Position numbers and translations under genes: made by a program. Positions 14,068 to 23,053 of a DNA stretch of 64,000 bases are shown piece by piece. Within the stretch, counting starts at the first letter, position 1, and every line of letters starts with the position of its first letter. Origin of the DNA: CAHJXG01 sp965277495. GTDB lineage: Bacteria; Pseudomonadota; Alphaproteobacteria; Acetobacterales; Acetobacteraceae. Below the pieces are notes generated by a model. It was not told the DNA's origin, made no database searches, and saw nothing but the letters and a program-made list of their open reading frames with translations. The stretch covers positions 1,798,001 through 1,862,000 of the forward strand of contig OZ255824.1 of assembly GCA_965277495.1 (NCBI GenBank), written 5' to 3'.

Positions 14068-16779
14068 GTGGTTGACCCATCGCCAATGCAGCCGCCCGCC
14101 GACCAGCCGCTCATGGACGTGACGCCCTATGGCGCAGGTCCCAACGACTCGATCACCGACACGACGGAGGCCGCCGCCGTCACCCGCCACGTCGCGACCG
14201 TGGGTGGCCGCGCGATCCCCTACACCGCGCATGCCGGCCACCTCGTGACGGTGGACGCATCGAGCGCGCAGTCGTCGGCCAAGTTCTTCTACGTCGCCTT
14301 CACCGCCGACGGCTTTGCCCCCGCCGAACGCCCGGTGACGTTCTTCTACAATGGCGGCCCGGGCTCGTCGGCGGTGTTCGTGCTGCTCGGCTCGTTCGCG
14401 CCGCGCCGCATCAAGACCAGCCTGCCGAGCTTCACGCCGCCGGCGCCCTACACGATCGAGGACAACCCCGACAGCCTGATCGACCGCACCGACCTCGTGT
14501 TCATCGACCCGGTCGGCACCGGCTACTCGGCGGCGATCGCGCCCGGCAAGAACCGCGACTTCTGGGGCGTGGACGAGGACGCGCGCTCGATCAAGCAGTT
14601 CATCAAGCGCTACCTCACCGCGTTCGACCGCTGGAACTCGCCCAAGTTCCTGTTCGGCGAGTCCTACGGCACGCCACGGAGCTGCGTGCTCGCCTGGCTG
14701 CTGCATGAGGACGGCGTGGACCTCAACGGCATCACGCTGCAATCCTCGATCCTGGATTATTCGCAGACGGGGAACCCGATCGGCCTGTTGCCGACGCTCG
14801 CGGCCGATGCCTGGTACCACAAAAAGGCCACCGGCGCGCCGCCGGACCTGCCGGCGTTCATGGATACGGTGACCGCCTTCGCCCAAGGCCCGTATGGCCC
14901 GGCGCTGGCCAAGTTCCCGGCCATCGACCAGGCCGTGCTCGAAACCTTGAGCGCCGACCTCGGCATCTCGCCCACGGTGCTGACCTATTGGGGCCTCGAC
15001 GTCGCGGCCAGCAACACGACGGGCCTGCTGTTCCTCACCACGCTGCTGCAGGACCAGGGCCTCGCCCTCGGCTCCTATGACGGGCGCGCCACCGCCGTCG
15101 ACACCGGCATCGCGGGCGTCGTCAGCCCCAACTCCGGCGGCAACGACCCGACCATGACCGCCGTGGGCGGCGTCTATACCGCGATGTGGAACGTCTACCT
15201 CAACGACGAGCTGAAGTTCACTGCGACCGCGCCGTTCACCGACCTCAACGACCAGACATTCCGGTTTTGGAACTTCTCCCACACCGACCCGACCGGGGCG
15301 CAGGTGGGCAAGGATGTCAACGGCAACATCGTCCTCTACACCGCCGGCGACCTCGCGGCCTCGATGGCGCTCAACCCCAACCTGAAGGTGTTCTGCGCCA
15401 ACGGCTACTACGATTCCGTCACGCCGTTTTTCCAGACGGAGCTTACGCTGGCCGCCATGCCGCTCGCGAGTGTGGCGGCGCGGGCAAACCTCACCATCCG
15501 CAACTACCCGTCCGGGCACATGATCTACCTTGATGGCCCGTCGCGTACCGCCATGAAGGCCGACCTCGCCGCGTTCTACGCCAGCACGACCGCGGGCTTC
15601 GTCGCCCGGGCACGGTTCGCCCGCACGTTCACCCTGGCCCGGCCCTACTTCAAGCGGCCGACCCGGTCGAAGGACGGGCTCATTCCGCTCGCCGCAGCCG
15701 CCGCCGCATGGAGCGTGCCCGACCTCTGCGCCGCCTATGACTGGCCCACCGGCCTGATTGGCGGCGGGGTCATTGCCATCGTGGAACTGGCGGGCGGCTG
15801 GGTCCAGGCCGACATGGACGCCTATTTCGGCTCGATCAACCAGCCGGCGCCGCACATCGTGGACGTGAGCGTCAACGGCGGACGCAACAGCCCCGGCCAG
15901 CACCAGCAGGAGGACGCCGACCCCGACGTGGAAGTGGCGCTCGACATCCAGGTGGCGGCGGCGGCCTATTATGCCGCGACCGGGCGTACGGCTTCGATCC
16001 GCGTCTATTGGGGATCGAGCGACCCGGGCGCGCTCGCCGCGGCTGTGCGGGCGGCGGCGTCCGACGGGTGCGACGTTTGCTCCATTTCGTGGGGCGCGGA
16101 CGAGGCGCGTTGGAACGCCGCGCGGGCGCAGACCGGGCAGGACTATGCCGGGCAGATGGAGGCCGCGGCGCAGGCTGCGGCCGCGTCCGGCATGATCGTG
16201 TTCGCCGCCTCCGGCGACAACGACGCGTCCGATGGCGGGCCCGACCCGGTCAACGTCGACCTGCCGTCCGCCTGCCCGCACGTCGTCGGCTGCGGCGGCA
16301 CCCGCAAGACGCGGGATTCCGAGGTGGTGTGGAACGCCGACCCGGGCCGCTCCGACGGGCACGGCACCGGCGGCGGCTTTTCCAAGCTGTTTCCGCAACA
16401 GCCTTGGCAGGCGGGGGCGCCACGCGGCCCCGGTCGGATGGTCCCCGATGTCGCGGCCAACGCCGATCCGAACACCGGCTACAAGATCATCGTGCATGGC
16501 GCACGGCTCGAGATGGGCGGCACCAGCGCGGTTGCGCCGCTTTATGCCGGGCTGTTTGCCGCGTTCGGCCCCAAGCTCGGTTTCGTTTCACCGCGCATAT
16601 GGAGCAACCAGCTCTGCTTCAACGATATCACCCAGGGCGACAACGGGTTTTACCGCGCGCGCATCGGCCCCGACGCCTGCACCGGGCTGGGCTCGCCGAT
16701 CGGCGCCAAGCTTGCCGAGCTGTTCGCAGCGCCTGCGACGGCCGTTGCGGCGGCAGAGCCTGCCCTTATGAACGCTTGA
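14068..16779 (+). CDS. Fusion peptidase: S10 serine carboxypeptidase plus S53 sedolisin domain
   Basis: A single uninterrupted 903-residue frame encodes two serine peptidases. Residues about 40-520 are an S10 serine carboxypeptidase: oxyanion motif YNGGPGSS near residue 94, nucleophile S199 in GESYGT, D449 in GYYDSVTPF and H484 in SGHMIYL. Residues about 540-895 are an S53 sedolisin catalytic domain: E622 and D626 in VEVALD, D717 in ASGDND, S820 in GGTSAVAP and a C-terminal calcium-site region DITQGDNG ending TGLGSP. Both active sites look complete. The usual S53 prodomain is absent and no signal peptide is visible. GTG start with GGGAG upstream. Both families favour acid pH. The gene ends 14 bases inside the convergent oligopeptidase gene. 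Confidence 0.88.
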   Translation: MVDPSPMQPPADQPLMDVTPYGAGPNDSITDTTEAAAVTRHVATVGGRAIPYTAHAGHLVTVDASSAQSSAKFFYVAFTADGFAPAERPVTFFYNGGPGSSAVFVLLGSFAPRRIKTSLPSFTPPAPYTIEDNPDSLIDRTDLVFIDPVGTGYSAAIAPGKNRDFWGVDEDARSIKQFIKRYLTAFDRWNSPKFLFGESYGTPRSCVLAWLLHEDGVDLNGITLQSSILDYSQTGNPIGLLPTLAADAWYHKKATGAPPDLPAFMDTVTAFAQGPYGPALAKFPAIDQAVLETLSADLGISPTVLTYWGLDVAASNTTGLLFLTTLLQDQGLALGSYDGRATAVDTGIAGVVSPNSGGNDPTMTAVGGVYTAMWNVYLNDELKFTATAPFTDLNDQTFRFWNFSHTDPTGAQVGKDVNGNIVLYTAGDLAASMALNPNLKVFCANGYYDSVTPFFQTELTLAAMPLASVAARANLTIRNYPSGHMIYLDGPSRTAMKADLAAFYASTTAGFVARARFARTFTLARPYFKRPTRSKDGLIPLAAAAAAWSVPDLCAAYDWPTGLIGGGVIAIVELAGGWVQADMDAYFGSINQPAPHIVDVSVNGGRNSPGQHQQEDADPDVEVALDIQVAAAAYYAATGRTASIRVYWGSSDPGALAAAVRAAASDGCDVCSISWGADEARWNAARAQTGQDYAGQMEAAAQAAAASGMIVFAASGDNDASDGGPDPVNVDLPSACPHVVGCGGTRKTRDSEVVWNADPGRSDGHGTGGGFSKLFPQQPWQAGAPRGPGRMVPDVAANADPNTGYKIIVHGARLEMGGTSAVAPLYAGLFAAFGPKLGFVSPRIWSNQLCFNDITQGDNGFYRARIGPDACTGLGSPIGAKLAELFAAPATAVAAAEPALMNA

Positions 16780-18880
16780 CGCCCGCCTCCGAACGGGTGC
16801 GCGCATAGGCCCACAGCGCGAAAGCATAGTGCAGGGCCGTGTCCTTGAGCGCATCGAATCGCCCGGCGGCGCCGCCGTGGCCCGCGCCCATGTTGGTGCG
16901 CAGCAGCACCGGGTTGCCGCTGGCCGTCGCCTCGCGCAGGCGCGCCACCCACTTCGCCGGCTCCCAATAGGTCACCCGCGGATCGGATAGGCCGGCCGTG
17001 GCGAGCACCGCCGGGTAGGGTTGGGGCGTCACGTTGTCGTAGGGCGAATACGTGGAAATCACGTCGTAGGCGGCGGCGTCCTCGAGCGGGTTGCCCCATT
17101 CCGGCCACTCCGGCGGCGTCAGCGGCAGGCTGGTGTCGGACATCGTGTTCAGCACGTCCACGAACGGTACCGCGGCGACGACCCCGGCCCACAGGTCCGG
17201 ACGCATGTTCAGCGCCGCGCCGACCAACAGGCCGCCCGCTGACCCGCCCATGGCGACGATGCCGCCGCGCCGCCCGAGGCCCTGGCCCGCCAGATGCTCG
17301 GCGACGGCGATGAAATCGGTGAAGCTGTTCGGTTTTTTCGCCCCGCGCCCGTCGAGGAACCAGCCCCAGCCCTTCTCCGACCCGCCGCGCACGTGCGCCA
17401 CGGCCCAAATCCAGCCGCGGTCCACCAGGCTGAGATTGCGTATGGAAAACGATGGCTCCATCGCCATGCCATACGACCCATAGCCATACAGCAGCAGCGG
17501 CGCGGACCCGTCGGTGGGCGTGTTGCGGCGCATCAGCACGGTGACCGGCACCTCCGCCCCGTCCGCCGCACGCGCATGCAGCCGGCGGGTGAGATACTGC
17601 GCGGGATCGTGGCCGGACGGGACCTCCTGCTGCTTGCGCAGCACCGCCGCGTGGGTATGCATGTCGAAGTCGAACCATCGCCGGGGCGTCGATGGCGACT
17701 CATAGGTATAGCGCAGCGTGGCCGTGTCGTATTCATGGCCGCCGCCGAGGCGCAGCACGAACGCCTCCTCGTCGACCGCGATCACGTGCTCGCGCCCGCT
17801 GCCGCGTTCCGTAATGACGATGCGGTTGTTGGCGTCCACCCGCTCCAGCCGCGCGAAGTGCCCGGCGTAGGCGGTGGTGTCCACGATGAAGCGTCCGGGT
17901 TCATGGGCGATCCAGTCCCGCCAGTTCGCCCGGCCCGGTGCCGTTTCGGGGGCGCTCATCAGCTTGAAGTCCATCGCCCCGTCCGCGTTGGTGCGGATGA
18001 TGAAACGCCCGTCCCAATGCTCCAGGTCGTAGCGCACGCCGTCCTGCCGCCGCTCGACCAAGCGCGGCGCCGCCGTGGGGTCGGCAGCCGGGATCAGCCA
18101 CGCCTCGCTGGTTTGCTGGTCGCCGCAGCCGATCACGAGCCAGGCCCGCGACGCGGTGGACCCGATCTGCAGGAAGAACCCGGCGTCCGGCTCGTCATAG
18201 ACCAGCACGTCGTCGGCGGGGCCGCCGGATATGGGGCGGCGATAGATGCGCGCCGGGCGGCCGTTGTCGTCGCGGAAGGTCCAGAACAGCCAGGACGCGT
18301 CGGCCGACCAGGCGAAGTTGCCGGTGCAGCTCTCGATCGTGTTGGGCAGCAGCGTACCGGCCGCAAGGTCCTTGATCCGTATGCGATACACCTCGGAACC
18401 CTGGGTGTCCTCGGCATAGGCGAACAGCCGGTGGTCCCAACTGTGCCGGGCAGCGGCCAGCGCGTAGTACTGGTGCCCCTGCGCGAGCGCGTCGGCGTCG
18501 ACCAGCACCTGCTCGCCGCCGGGTTGGCCGCGTGGCCTGCGCGCGTGCACCGGATGCTGCGCGCCGGCCTCGTAGCGCGTGTAGTACTTCCACGGACCGT
18601 CGGTGTTCGGGACGCTCGCGTCGTCCTGCTTCATGCGCCCTTTGATCTCGGCGGCGATTTCCTGCTGCAGCGCCGCGGTCTCGGCCAGCACGGCCTCGGT
18701 GTAGGCGTTTTCCGCTTCCAGATGGGCGCGGATGCCGGCGCGCAGCACTGTCGGGTCGCGCAGCACCTGCTGCCAGTTCTCGTCCTTCATCCAGGCATAG
18801 TCGTCGGTGCGGACGCGGCCAAGCTGCTCGATGCGCTTCGGTTGCTTGTGGGCGGCGGGCGGCGTCGGTGTCGTGTCCAT
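16766..18880 (-). CDS. ptrB: S9 family oligopeptidase B
   Basis: A 704-residue prolyl-oligopeptidase-superfamily enzyme of the PtrB type, with an N-terminal beta-propeller and a C-terminal alpha/beta-hydrolase domain. The triad is S547 in GGSAGG, D633 in GLSDPRV and H668 in GAGHGG. The segments LYGYGSYG and VAHVRGGSEKGWGW are typical of oligopeptidase B, which cleaves short peptides after basic residues in the cytoplasm. The start MDTTPTPP was chosen; an upstream in-frame extension lacks family similarity. It is convergent with, and overlaps by 14 bases, the S10-S53 fusion gene. Confidence 0.92.
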   Translation of the reverse strand: MDTTPTPPAAHKQPKRIEQLGRVRTDDYAWMKDENWQQVLRDPTVLRAGIRAHLEAENAYTEAVLAETAALQQEIAAEIKGRMKQDDASVPNTDGPWKYYTRYEAGAQHPVHARRPRGQPGGEQVLVDADALAQGHQYYALAAARHSWDHRLFAYAEDTQGSEVYRIRIKDLAAGTLLPNTIESCTGNFAWSADASWLFWTFRDDNGRPARIYRRPISGGPADDVLVYDEPDAGFFLQIGSTASRAWLVIGCGDQQTSEAWLIPAADPTAAPRLVERRQDGVRYDLEHWDGRFIIRTNADGAMDFKLMSAPETAPGRANWRDWIAHEPGRFIVDTTAYAGHFARLERVDANNRIVITERGSGREHVIAVDEEAFVLRLGGGHEYDTATLRYTYESPSTPRRWFDFDMHTHAAVLRKQQEVPSGHDPAQYLTRRLHARAADGAEVPVTVLMRRNTPTDGSAPLLLYGYGSYGMAMEPSFSIRNLSLVDRGWIWAVAHVRGGSEKGWGWFLDGRGAKKPNSFTDFIAVAEHLAGQGLGRRGGIVAMGGSAGGLLVGAALNMRPDLWAGVVAAVPFVDVLNTMSDTSLPLTPPEWPEWGNPLEDAAAYDVISTYSPYDNVTPQPYPAVLATAGLSDPRVTYWEPAKWVARLREATASGNPVLLRTNMGAGHGGAAGRFDALKDTALHYAFALWAYARTRSEAGVKRS

Positions 18881-19017
18881 GCCTGCATGAAAGTGGCTTG
18901 CGCGCCGATTGGTCAAGCAGCGTCCACAGCCGTGGGCGGGACCGGCGGCCTTTTCCCGCGCGGTCCCGCCATTGAATACGCGGCGTTTGCCCAACATCTT
19001 CAACTCCAGGAACTCTT

Positions 19018-20280
19018 TTGTGGGACTATCTTAAGGTCATGCCAGTCCTGCTCGTCCTGTTTATTATTGTCTCCATCGGCGCCACCGCGTTCGACCTGAT
19101 GCTGCGCCGGCGCCAGGCCGCCTATGTGGCGCGCCACCGCGGCGCAGTCCCGCCGGCCTTTGCCGACGCCGTCAGCCTCGCGGACCACCAACGCGCCGCC
19201 GATTACGAGCAGGCGCGGCTGCGGCTTGGCACAGCGTCGTCGCTGTTCGGCCTCGTATTGGCGCTGGGCTGGGCGGTGTTCGGCTACGACGCGCTGTATG
19301 GCGCCGCTGCAGGCCTGATCCCCCGCGGCCTCACCCGCAGCGTCGTGTTCCTGGTCGCGGCCGGCGCGATTTCCTCAGTGCTGGGCCTGCCCTTCGCCCT
19401 CCTGCGCACCTTCGGCATCGAGCAGCGCTTCGGCTTTAACCGCACCACCCCCGGCGCCTACGCGCTGGACCGGCTGAAGGGCGCGGCGCTGTCCTTGGCC
19501 CTGGGCGTGCCGCTGCTATACGGTCTGCTGTGGCTTATGGCCCGGCCCGGCCTTTGGTGGGTGTGGGCGTGGCTCGGCCTCGTGCTGATCATGCTGGCCA
19601 TGATGGACGCCTACCCGCGCTGGATCGCGCCGCTGTTCAACCGGTTCACCCCGCTGGAAGGTCCGCTGCGCACCCGGATCGAGGGCCTGCTGCGCCGCTG
19701 CGGCTTCGAGGCTTCGGGCCTGTTCGTCATGGACGCCTCCCGCCGGTCCGCCCACGGCAACGCCTATTTCTCCGGCCTGGGCCGCAGCAAGCGCATCGTG
19801 CTGTTCGACACCTTGGTCTCCGGCAACAGCGAGGCCGAGCTGGAGGCGGTGCTGGCGCACGAGCTCGGCCACTTCAAGCTGAACCACATCGTGTTCGGCC
19901 TGCTGCAAACGGCGGCGCTGCTGTTCCTGGCGTTCTTCGCCATCGGCTGGCTGTGCAAGCAGCCCTGGCTGCTGCCGAGCTTCGGCATCACGCACCGGGA
20001 CGACGCCCTGGCCCTGGTGGTGGGCACGCTGGTGGTGCAGGTGGCCGGGCCGGCGCTCGGCGTCATGGCGAACTGGGTCAGCCGGCGGCATGAATACCAG
20101 GCCGACGACTTTGCCCGCCGCATGGTCGGCGCCGAGCCGATGGTCTCCGCGTTGCTGCGGCTGTCGCGCGACAACGCCAGCACGCTGACGACCGACCCGC
20201 TCTATGCCCTGGTCAACTTCAGCCATCCCCCGGTGCCGCTGCGCGTGCAGCGGTTGCGGGAGGCGGCGCAGGCTGCCTAG
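19018..20280 (+). CDS. Membrane M48 metallopeptidase, Ste24/CAAX-protease-like
   Basis: A 420-residue integral membrane protease. The N-terminus begins with a hydrophobic helix and is followed by a multi-helix M48_N domain. Zinc ligands are H281 and H285 in HELGH and E359 in RRHEYQADDFA, with more transmembrane helices between them, as in Ste24/HtpX-like enzymes. It probably cleaves membrane or misfolded proteins; bacteria lack CAAX prenylation, so the eukaryotic substrate class does not apply. The start is TTG, with AGGA six bases upstream, giving MWDYLKV; no ATG is available nearby. It is divergent from ptrB. Confidence 0.9.
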   Translation: MWDYLKVMPVLLVLFIIVSIGATAFDLMLRRRQAAYVARHRGAVPPAFADAVSLADHQRAADYEQARLRLGTASSLFGLVLALGWAVFGYDALYGAAAGLIPRGLTRSVVFLVAAGAISSVLGLPFALLRTFGIEQRFGFNRTTPGAYALDRLKGAALSLALGVPLLYGLLWLMARPGLWWVWAWLGLVLIMLAMMDAYPRWIAPLFNRFTPLEGPLRTRIEGLLRRCGFEASGLFVMDASRRSAHGNAYFSGLGRSKRIVLFDTLVSGNSEAELEAVLAHELGHFKLNHIVFGLLQTAALLFLAFFAIGWLCKQPWLLPSFGITHRDDALALVVGTLVVQVAGPALGVMANWVSRRHEYQADDFARRMVGAEPMVSALLRLSRDNASTLTTDPLYALVNFSHPPVPLRVQRLREAAQAA

Positions 20281-20517
20281 GGGTGATGTGGGCCTGATTT
20301 GCGGTTGTATTTCTGCAAGGGTGAGCTGCCGTCATTGGTGAAGCCTGCAGTAGAGAGCTTGTCGCGTTAAGGCCTGATCTGCTCGCCAAGACGGTCGTTC
20401 AGCCGGATGCCTCTTCTCGTCCAGAGCGGACGCAAAACGGCCTTGATGGAGGTGACAACTGGCATGTGACCCGGCACCGTGTTTCCGTTTTGGTCCGTTC
20501 CCAGCTACAACCAACTC

Positions 20518-21153
20518 ATGGACTCGACATACAACCTGAACGGCAGTTTTAAGCCGACGTTGAAGCGCTTCGCTGACCTTCAGGGACCCGACTATTTCCC
20601 AACTCCTGAGTGGGCGACGCATGCTCTAATTGCCAACGAGAAATTTGAGGGCAGCATTTGGGAGCCTGCATGCGGCAACGGCGCCATGTCGCGCGTCCTT
20701 GAGACGACGGGAGCCGCCGTGTTGTCTACCGACCTCTTCGATCGCGGCTATGGCGAGGTTGGCGTCGACTTCCTTAAGGCTAATCACGTTGCGGACAACA
20801 TAGTTACCAATCCACCATATAATTCCGCCGAATCTTTCGTAAAGGCTGGTCTGGTGCAGGCTCGCCAGAAGGTGGCGTTCCTACTGCGTCTTGCCTTCGT
20901 TGAAGGCGCTAACCGTCAGAGAACGATCTTTGCAAAAACGCCTCCAACGCGGATATGGGTGTTCAGCGAAAGGATCACCTTCTACCCAGCAGGCGCTGTC
21001 CAGAAAGGAAGCGGGACGACTGCCTATGCTTGGTTCGTTTGGGACAAGCAGGATATAAGCAAGACTGAAATGAAATGGCTTCCGTTGGGCTACAAGAGCC
21101 GTTACTCGGCCAAGGCTGTGAACGAACCCAAGAACCCCATGCTGTTCAGGTAG
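20518..21153 (+). CDS. Phage-type SAM-dependent DNA adenine methyltransferase
   Basis: A 211-residue protein with a SAM-binding motif EPACGNGAMS (residues 49-58) and the catalytic NPPY at N98-Y101, so it is predicted to methylate adenine N6 in DNA. It lacks a sizeable target-recognition domain, as do many small phage methyltransferases. An aromatic, beta-rich C-terminus (ITFYPAG, YAWFVWDK) is typical of that group. Codon use is visibly less GC-biased than in neighbouring genes, suggesting horizontal transfer. The 3' end overlaps the convergent winged-helix gene by about 50 bases. No strong ribosome-binding site was found. Confidence 0.8.
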   Translation: MDSTYNLNGSFKPTLKRFADLQGPDYFPTPEWATHALIANEKFEGSIWEPACGNGAMSRVLETTGAAVLSTDLFDRGYGEVGVDFLKANHVADNIVTNPPYNSAESFVKAGLVQARQKVAFLLRLAFVEGANRQRTIFAKTPPTRIWVFSERITFYPAGAVQKGSGTTAYAWFVWDKQDISKTEMKWLPLGYKSRYSAKAVNEPKNPMLFR

Positions 21154-21788
21154 GCCATTCCCTTTTCGGTGACCGAAAGGCCGTTTGAGGTTCTCGTCGC
21201 ATAGCCCTTTTTGAAGGGTCCTGCTGGCGTCTCCTGATGTGATATGACGTTGCCGACAATCTGCTGCCACAGTGCCTCGTTGCTGCGACTAGACGACCGG
21301 CGGAGATCGGCCTCGGACAGATCGGTATATTTCGGCACTTCCTTTTTGATGAACTGTGTTGATGCCGTCCGATTGGGCCGTTGCGCCGCAATTTTGAGGG
21401 CTAGAATCCTCGCCTCTGGCTCCCGCAGACGATCACCCCGTGGCCTTTTCAGATCCCCATACGTGAACGGCTCGCCACGTTGCCATGCGATCGCATTCTT
21501 GGGAATGATCATCTCCTTGATGACAATCTTGATCACGCGGGAGATCTCTTCCTTGTCTTTGACGTCATTCGGCAGATAGAGCGTCACTGTAAATTCAGGA
21601 TGACCCGCATACGTCCGAAGATCAAAGCGTATGTCGTTGCCAACTATGAAAGAGGCTGCCTGGAACTCGTCGAGGCCATCCTCACCTTCACGGATCAGCA
21701 TCGTGAAATATCTCAGAGCGCGCCAGAATATTGCCTGAGGAGTGACGTCATAATCAGGTTCATACTTGGAGAGCTTAACGTTAGGCAT
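21102..21788 (-). CDS. Hypothetical protein with restriction-associated winged-helix-like C-terminus
   Basis: A 228-residue protein of no assigned function. The N-terminal half is an alpha/beta domain (FWRALRYFTMLIREGEDG, then strands around FTVTLYLPND). The C-terminal half, from about residue 130, has the pattern of winged-helix domains attached to Mrr/HNH restriction enzymes: LSEADLRRSSSRSNEALWQQ, then IVGNVISHQ and LSVTEKGMAYL. No nuclease motif is visible. The ATG follows GAGGA and lies 10 bases after the upstream gene's stop, supporting an operon. Base composition is lower in GC than the chromosome around it. Confidence 0.6.
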   Translation of the reverse strand: MPNVKLSKYEPDYDVTPQAIFWRALRYFTMLIREGEDGLDEFQAASFIVGNDIRFDLRTYAGHPEFTVTLYLPNDVKDKEEISRVIKIVIKEMIIPKNAIAWQRGEPFTYGDLKRPRGDRLREPEARILALKIAAQRPNRTASTQFIKKEVPKYTDLSEADLRRSSSRSNEALWQQIVGNVISHQETPAGPFKKGYATRTSNGLSVTEKGMAYLNSMGFLGSFTALAE

Positions 21789-21798
21789 ATATTGGTCC

Positions 21799-22113
21799 TC
21801 AGGGCTGCATGTTTGTGACGACAGCCTTAATGCACGCGAAGTCTTCGCCATCCTTGCAGCGATACTCGACTCCAGACGTAGCCGTTAGATACCATCTCAC
21901 CTCGAACGGCGAGCCGTCAGGATGGGGATCAATCTGGGTGGTGAAGTCGATGCCACGACGGTTCTGCAGCTTCCCTGCGTAACCCTGTACAGCAGGTTCA
22001 AACCCATTCCTTGGGGTCCTGCCCCAAACCTCACCGGAGGCCACCTGAATTGGCGCAAGGGATTTTGGTTGCGTCTTGTCATTCTCACGACGGTTGAACT
22101 GGCCCAAGGCCAT
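21799..22113 (-). CDS. Conserved hypothetical small protein
   Basis: About 104 residues from MALGQFNRREND. The C-terminal half (RGIDFTTQIDPHPDGSPFEV, then a short strand and GEDFACIKAVV) has the look of a small conserved beta-rich domain, but I recognise no family with a known function. It is the first gene of a two-gene minus-strand unit with the winged-helix protein 10 bases downstream. A longer in-frame extension to 22266 lacks this conserved character. The mobile context suggests a role in defence, antidefence or phage biology, but that is only contextual. Confidence 0.5.
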   Translation of the reverse strand: MALGQFNRRENDKTQPKSLAPIQVASGEVWGRTPRNGFEPAVQGYAGKLQNRRGIDFTTQIDPHPDGSPFEVRWYLTATSGVEYRCKDGEDFACIKAVVTNMQP

Positions 22114-22311
22114 CTGCGCGCTCTTTTCGACGTAACAACTGCAGAATGCGAAACCCGCGTCGACCCCGTCAAAGCAGGCGAGAGAAAGGGCGCGCGTCCG
22201 CCTTTGCCCACCTGATGCTCTCGAGCAGACGGTCCGCTTCCGGCCGGGAACAAGCATTCGAAGCAATCGCCGACCCGCTCATAAGCCGCGGGAGCGATTG
22301 CCATAACGAGA

Positions 22312-22506
22312 TCACAGGCTCGGCGTCACCGGGCTTTGCTTAACCCCGTTCGTCGCGGCGCGGAACCGGGCGTACTCTCTCGCGCGGTTGCGATATTTCC
22401 GCCAAGCCGAAGTGCCCTTGTACCGCGCAAAAGGGGGGACCTTCTGGCGGGGGGCGCCGAAGCGGGGCGTTGGTTTGGGTAGGCCGGGGGTGGAGGTGTC
22501 GCTCAT
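22312..22506 (-). CDS. Small basic hypothetical protein
   Basis: A possible 64-residue protein starting MSDTSTPGLPKP, with a strongly basic C-terminal half (YKGTSAWRKYRNRAREYARF). The Arg/Lys/aromatic pattern could bind nucleic acid. No ribosome-binding site is evident and no family is recognised, so this may be a chance frame. It lies between the unknown two-gene unit and the toxin-antitoxin pair, all on the minus strand. Confidence 0.35.
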   Translation of the reverse strand: MSDTSTPGLPKPTPRFGAPRQKVPPFARYKGTSAWRKYRNRAREYARFRAATNGVKQSPVTPSL

Positions 22507-22648
22507 GGCAAATAATCCCGTTGGTGCGGCGCTTTCTGACCACTGCACGGGTTCCCGCGCAAGAGGGTGCTGCCGCGAGACCAGTTCCAGAAAACGTCCG
22601 CCCTGAAGCACCGCTCGTCCAAGGCGGCCAGTCTGCCCCTGGCCAGCC

Positions 22649-23053
22649 TCAATCCTTCCCTTCCGCTACGGCGAGCGGATGGCCAGCAAGCCTGGAGTCG
22701 CGGGTCAGCAGCCGCATGCCCTCTTCCTGCGCCTGGACGAGCAACAACTCGTCGAACGGATCTTTGTGTTCCAGCGGATGCGCCAGTTCGGCGGCGGCGT
22801 GACGAGCGGTCAGCGGCAAGAACTCCCAGTCGACCCCCGCGGCAAATGCCACTACGGCTGCGGGGTTGACCGGACCCTTCCGCCCTCCGGAAATATGAAA
22901 GCTGTGCCACTTGAGCCGCAACTCCCACACCGCCACCGCCGAGAGCACAAGCGGCGTGCCGGCTTCTGCCATCCATCTGCGCTCGTCCGCCGACAGCGCA
23001 TCCGGGTCCAGTGCCGCCCAAATCACGATATGCGTGTCGAGCAGCAGCCTCAA
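22649..23053 (-). CDS. PIN-domain ribonuclease toxin, VapC-like
   Basis: A 134-residue PIN domain with the acidic metal ligands in place: D6 in LLLDTH, E44 in VWEL, D98/D101 in HKDPFDE, and D119 in LLTRDS. VapC toxins cleave tRNA or rRNA when released from their antitoxin. The ATG overlaps the antitoxin TGA (ATGA), so the two are translationally coupled in the usual antitoxin-first order. The toxin looks intact. The RNA target cannot be predicted. Confidence 0.92.
   Translation of the reverse strand: MRLLLDTHIVIWAALDPDALSADERRWMAEAGTPLVLSAVAVWELRLKWHSFHISGGRKGPVNPAAVVAFAAGVDWEFLPLTARHAAAELAHPLEHKDPFDELLLVQAQEEGMRLLTRDSRLAGHPLAVAEGKD

Noticed and set aside
13444..16497. A 1017-codon open frame antisense to the S10-S53 peptidase gene
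   Set aside because: It is the complementary frame of a very GC-rich gene; its translation is low-complexity (Arg/Gly/Val/His) with no domain, while the sense frame has two full catalytic sets.
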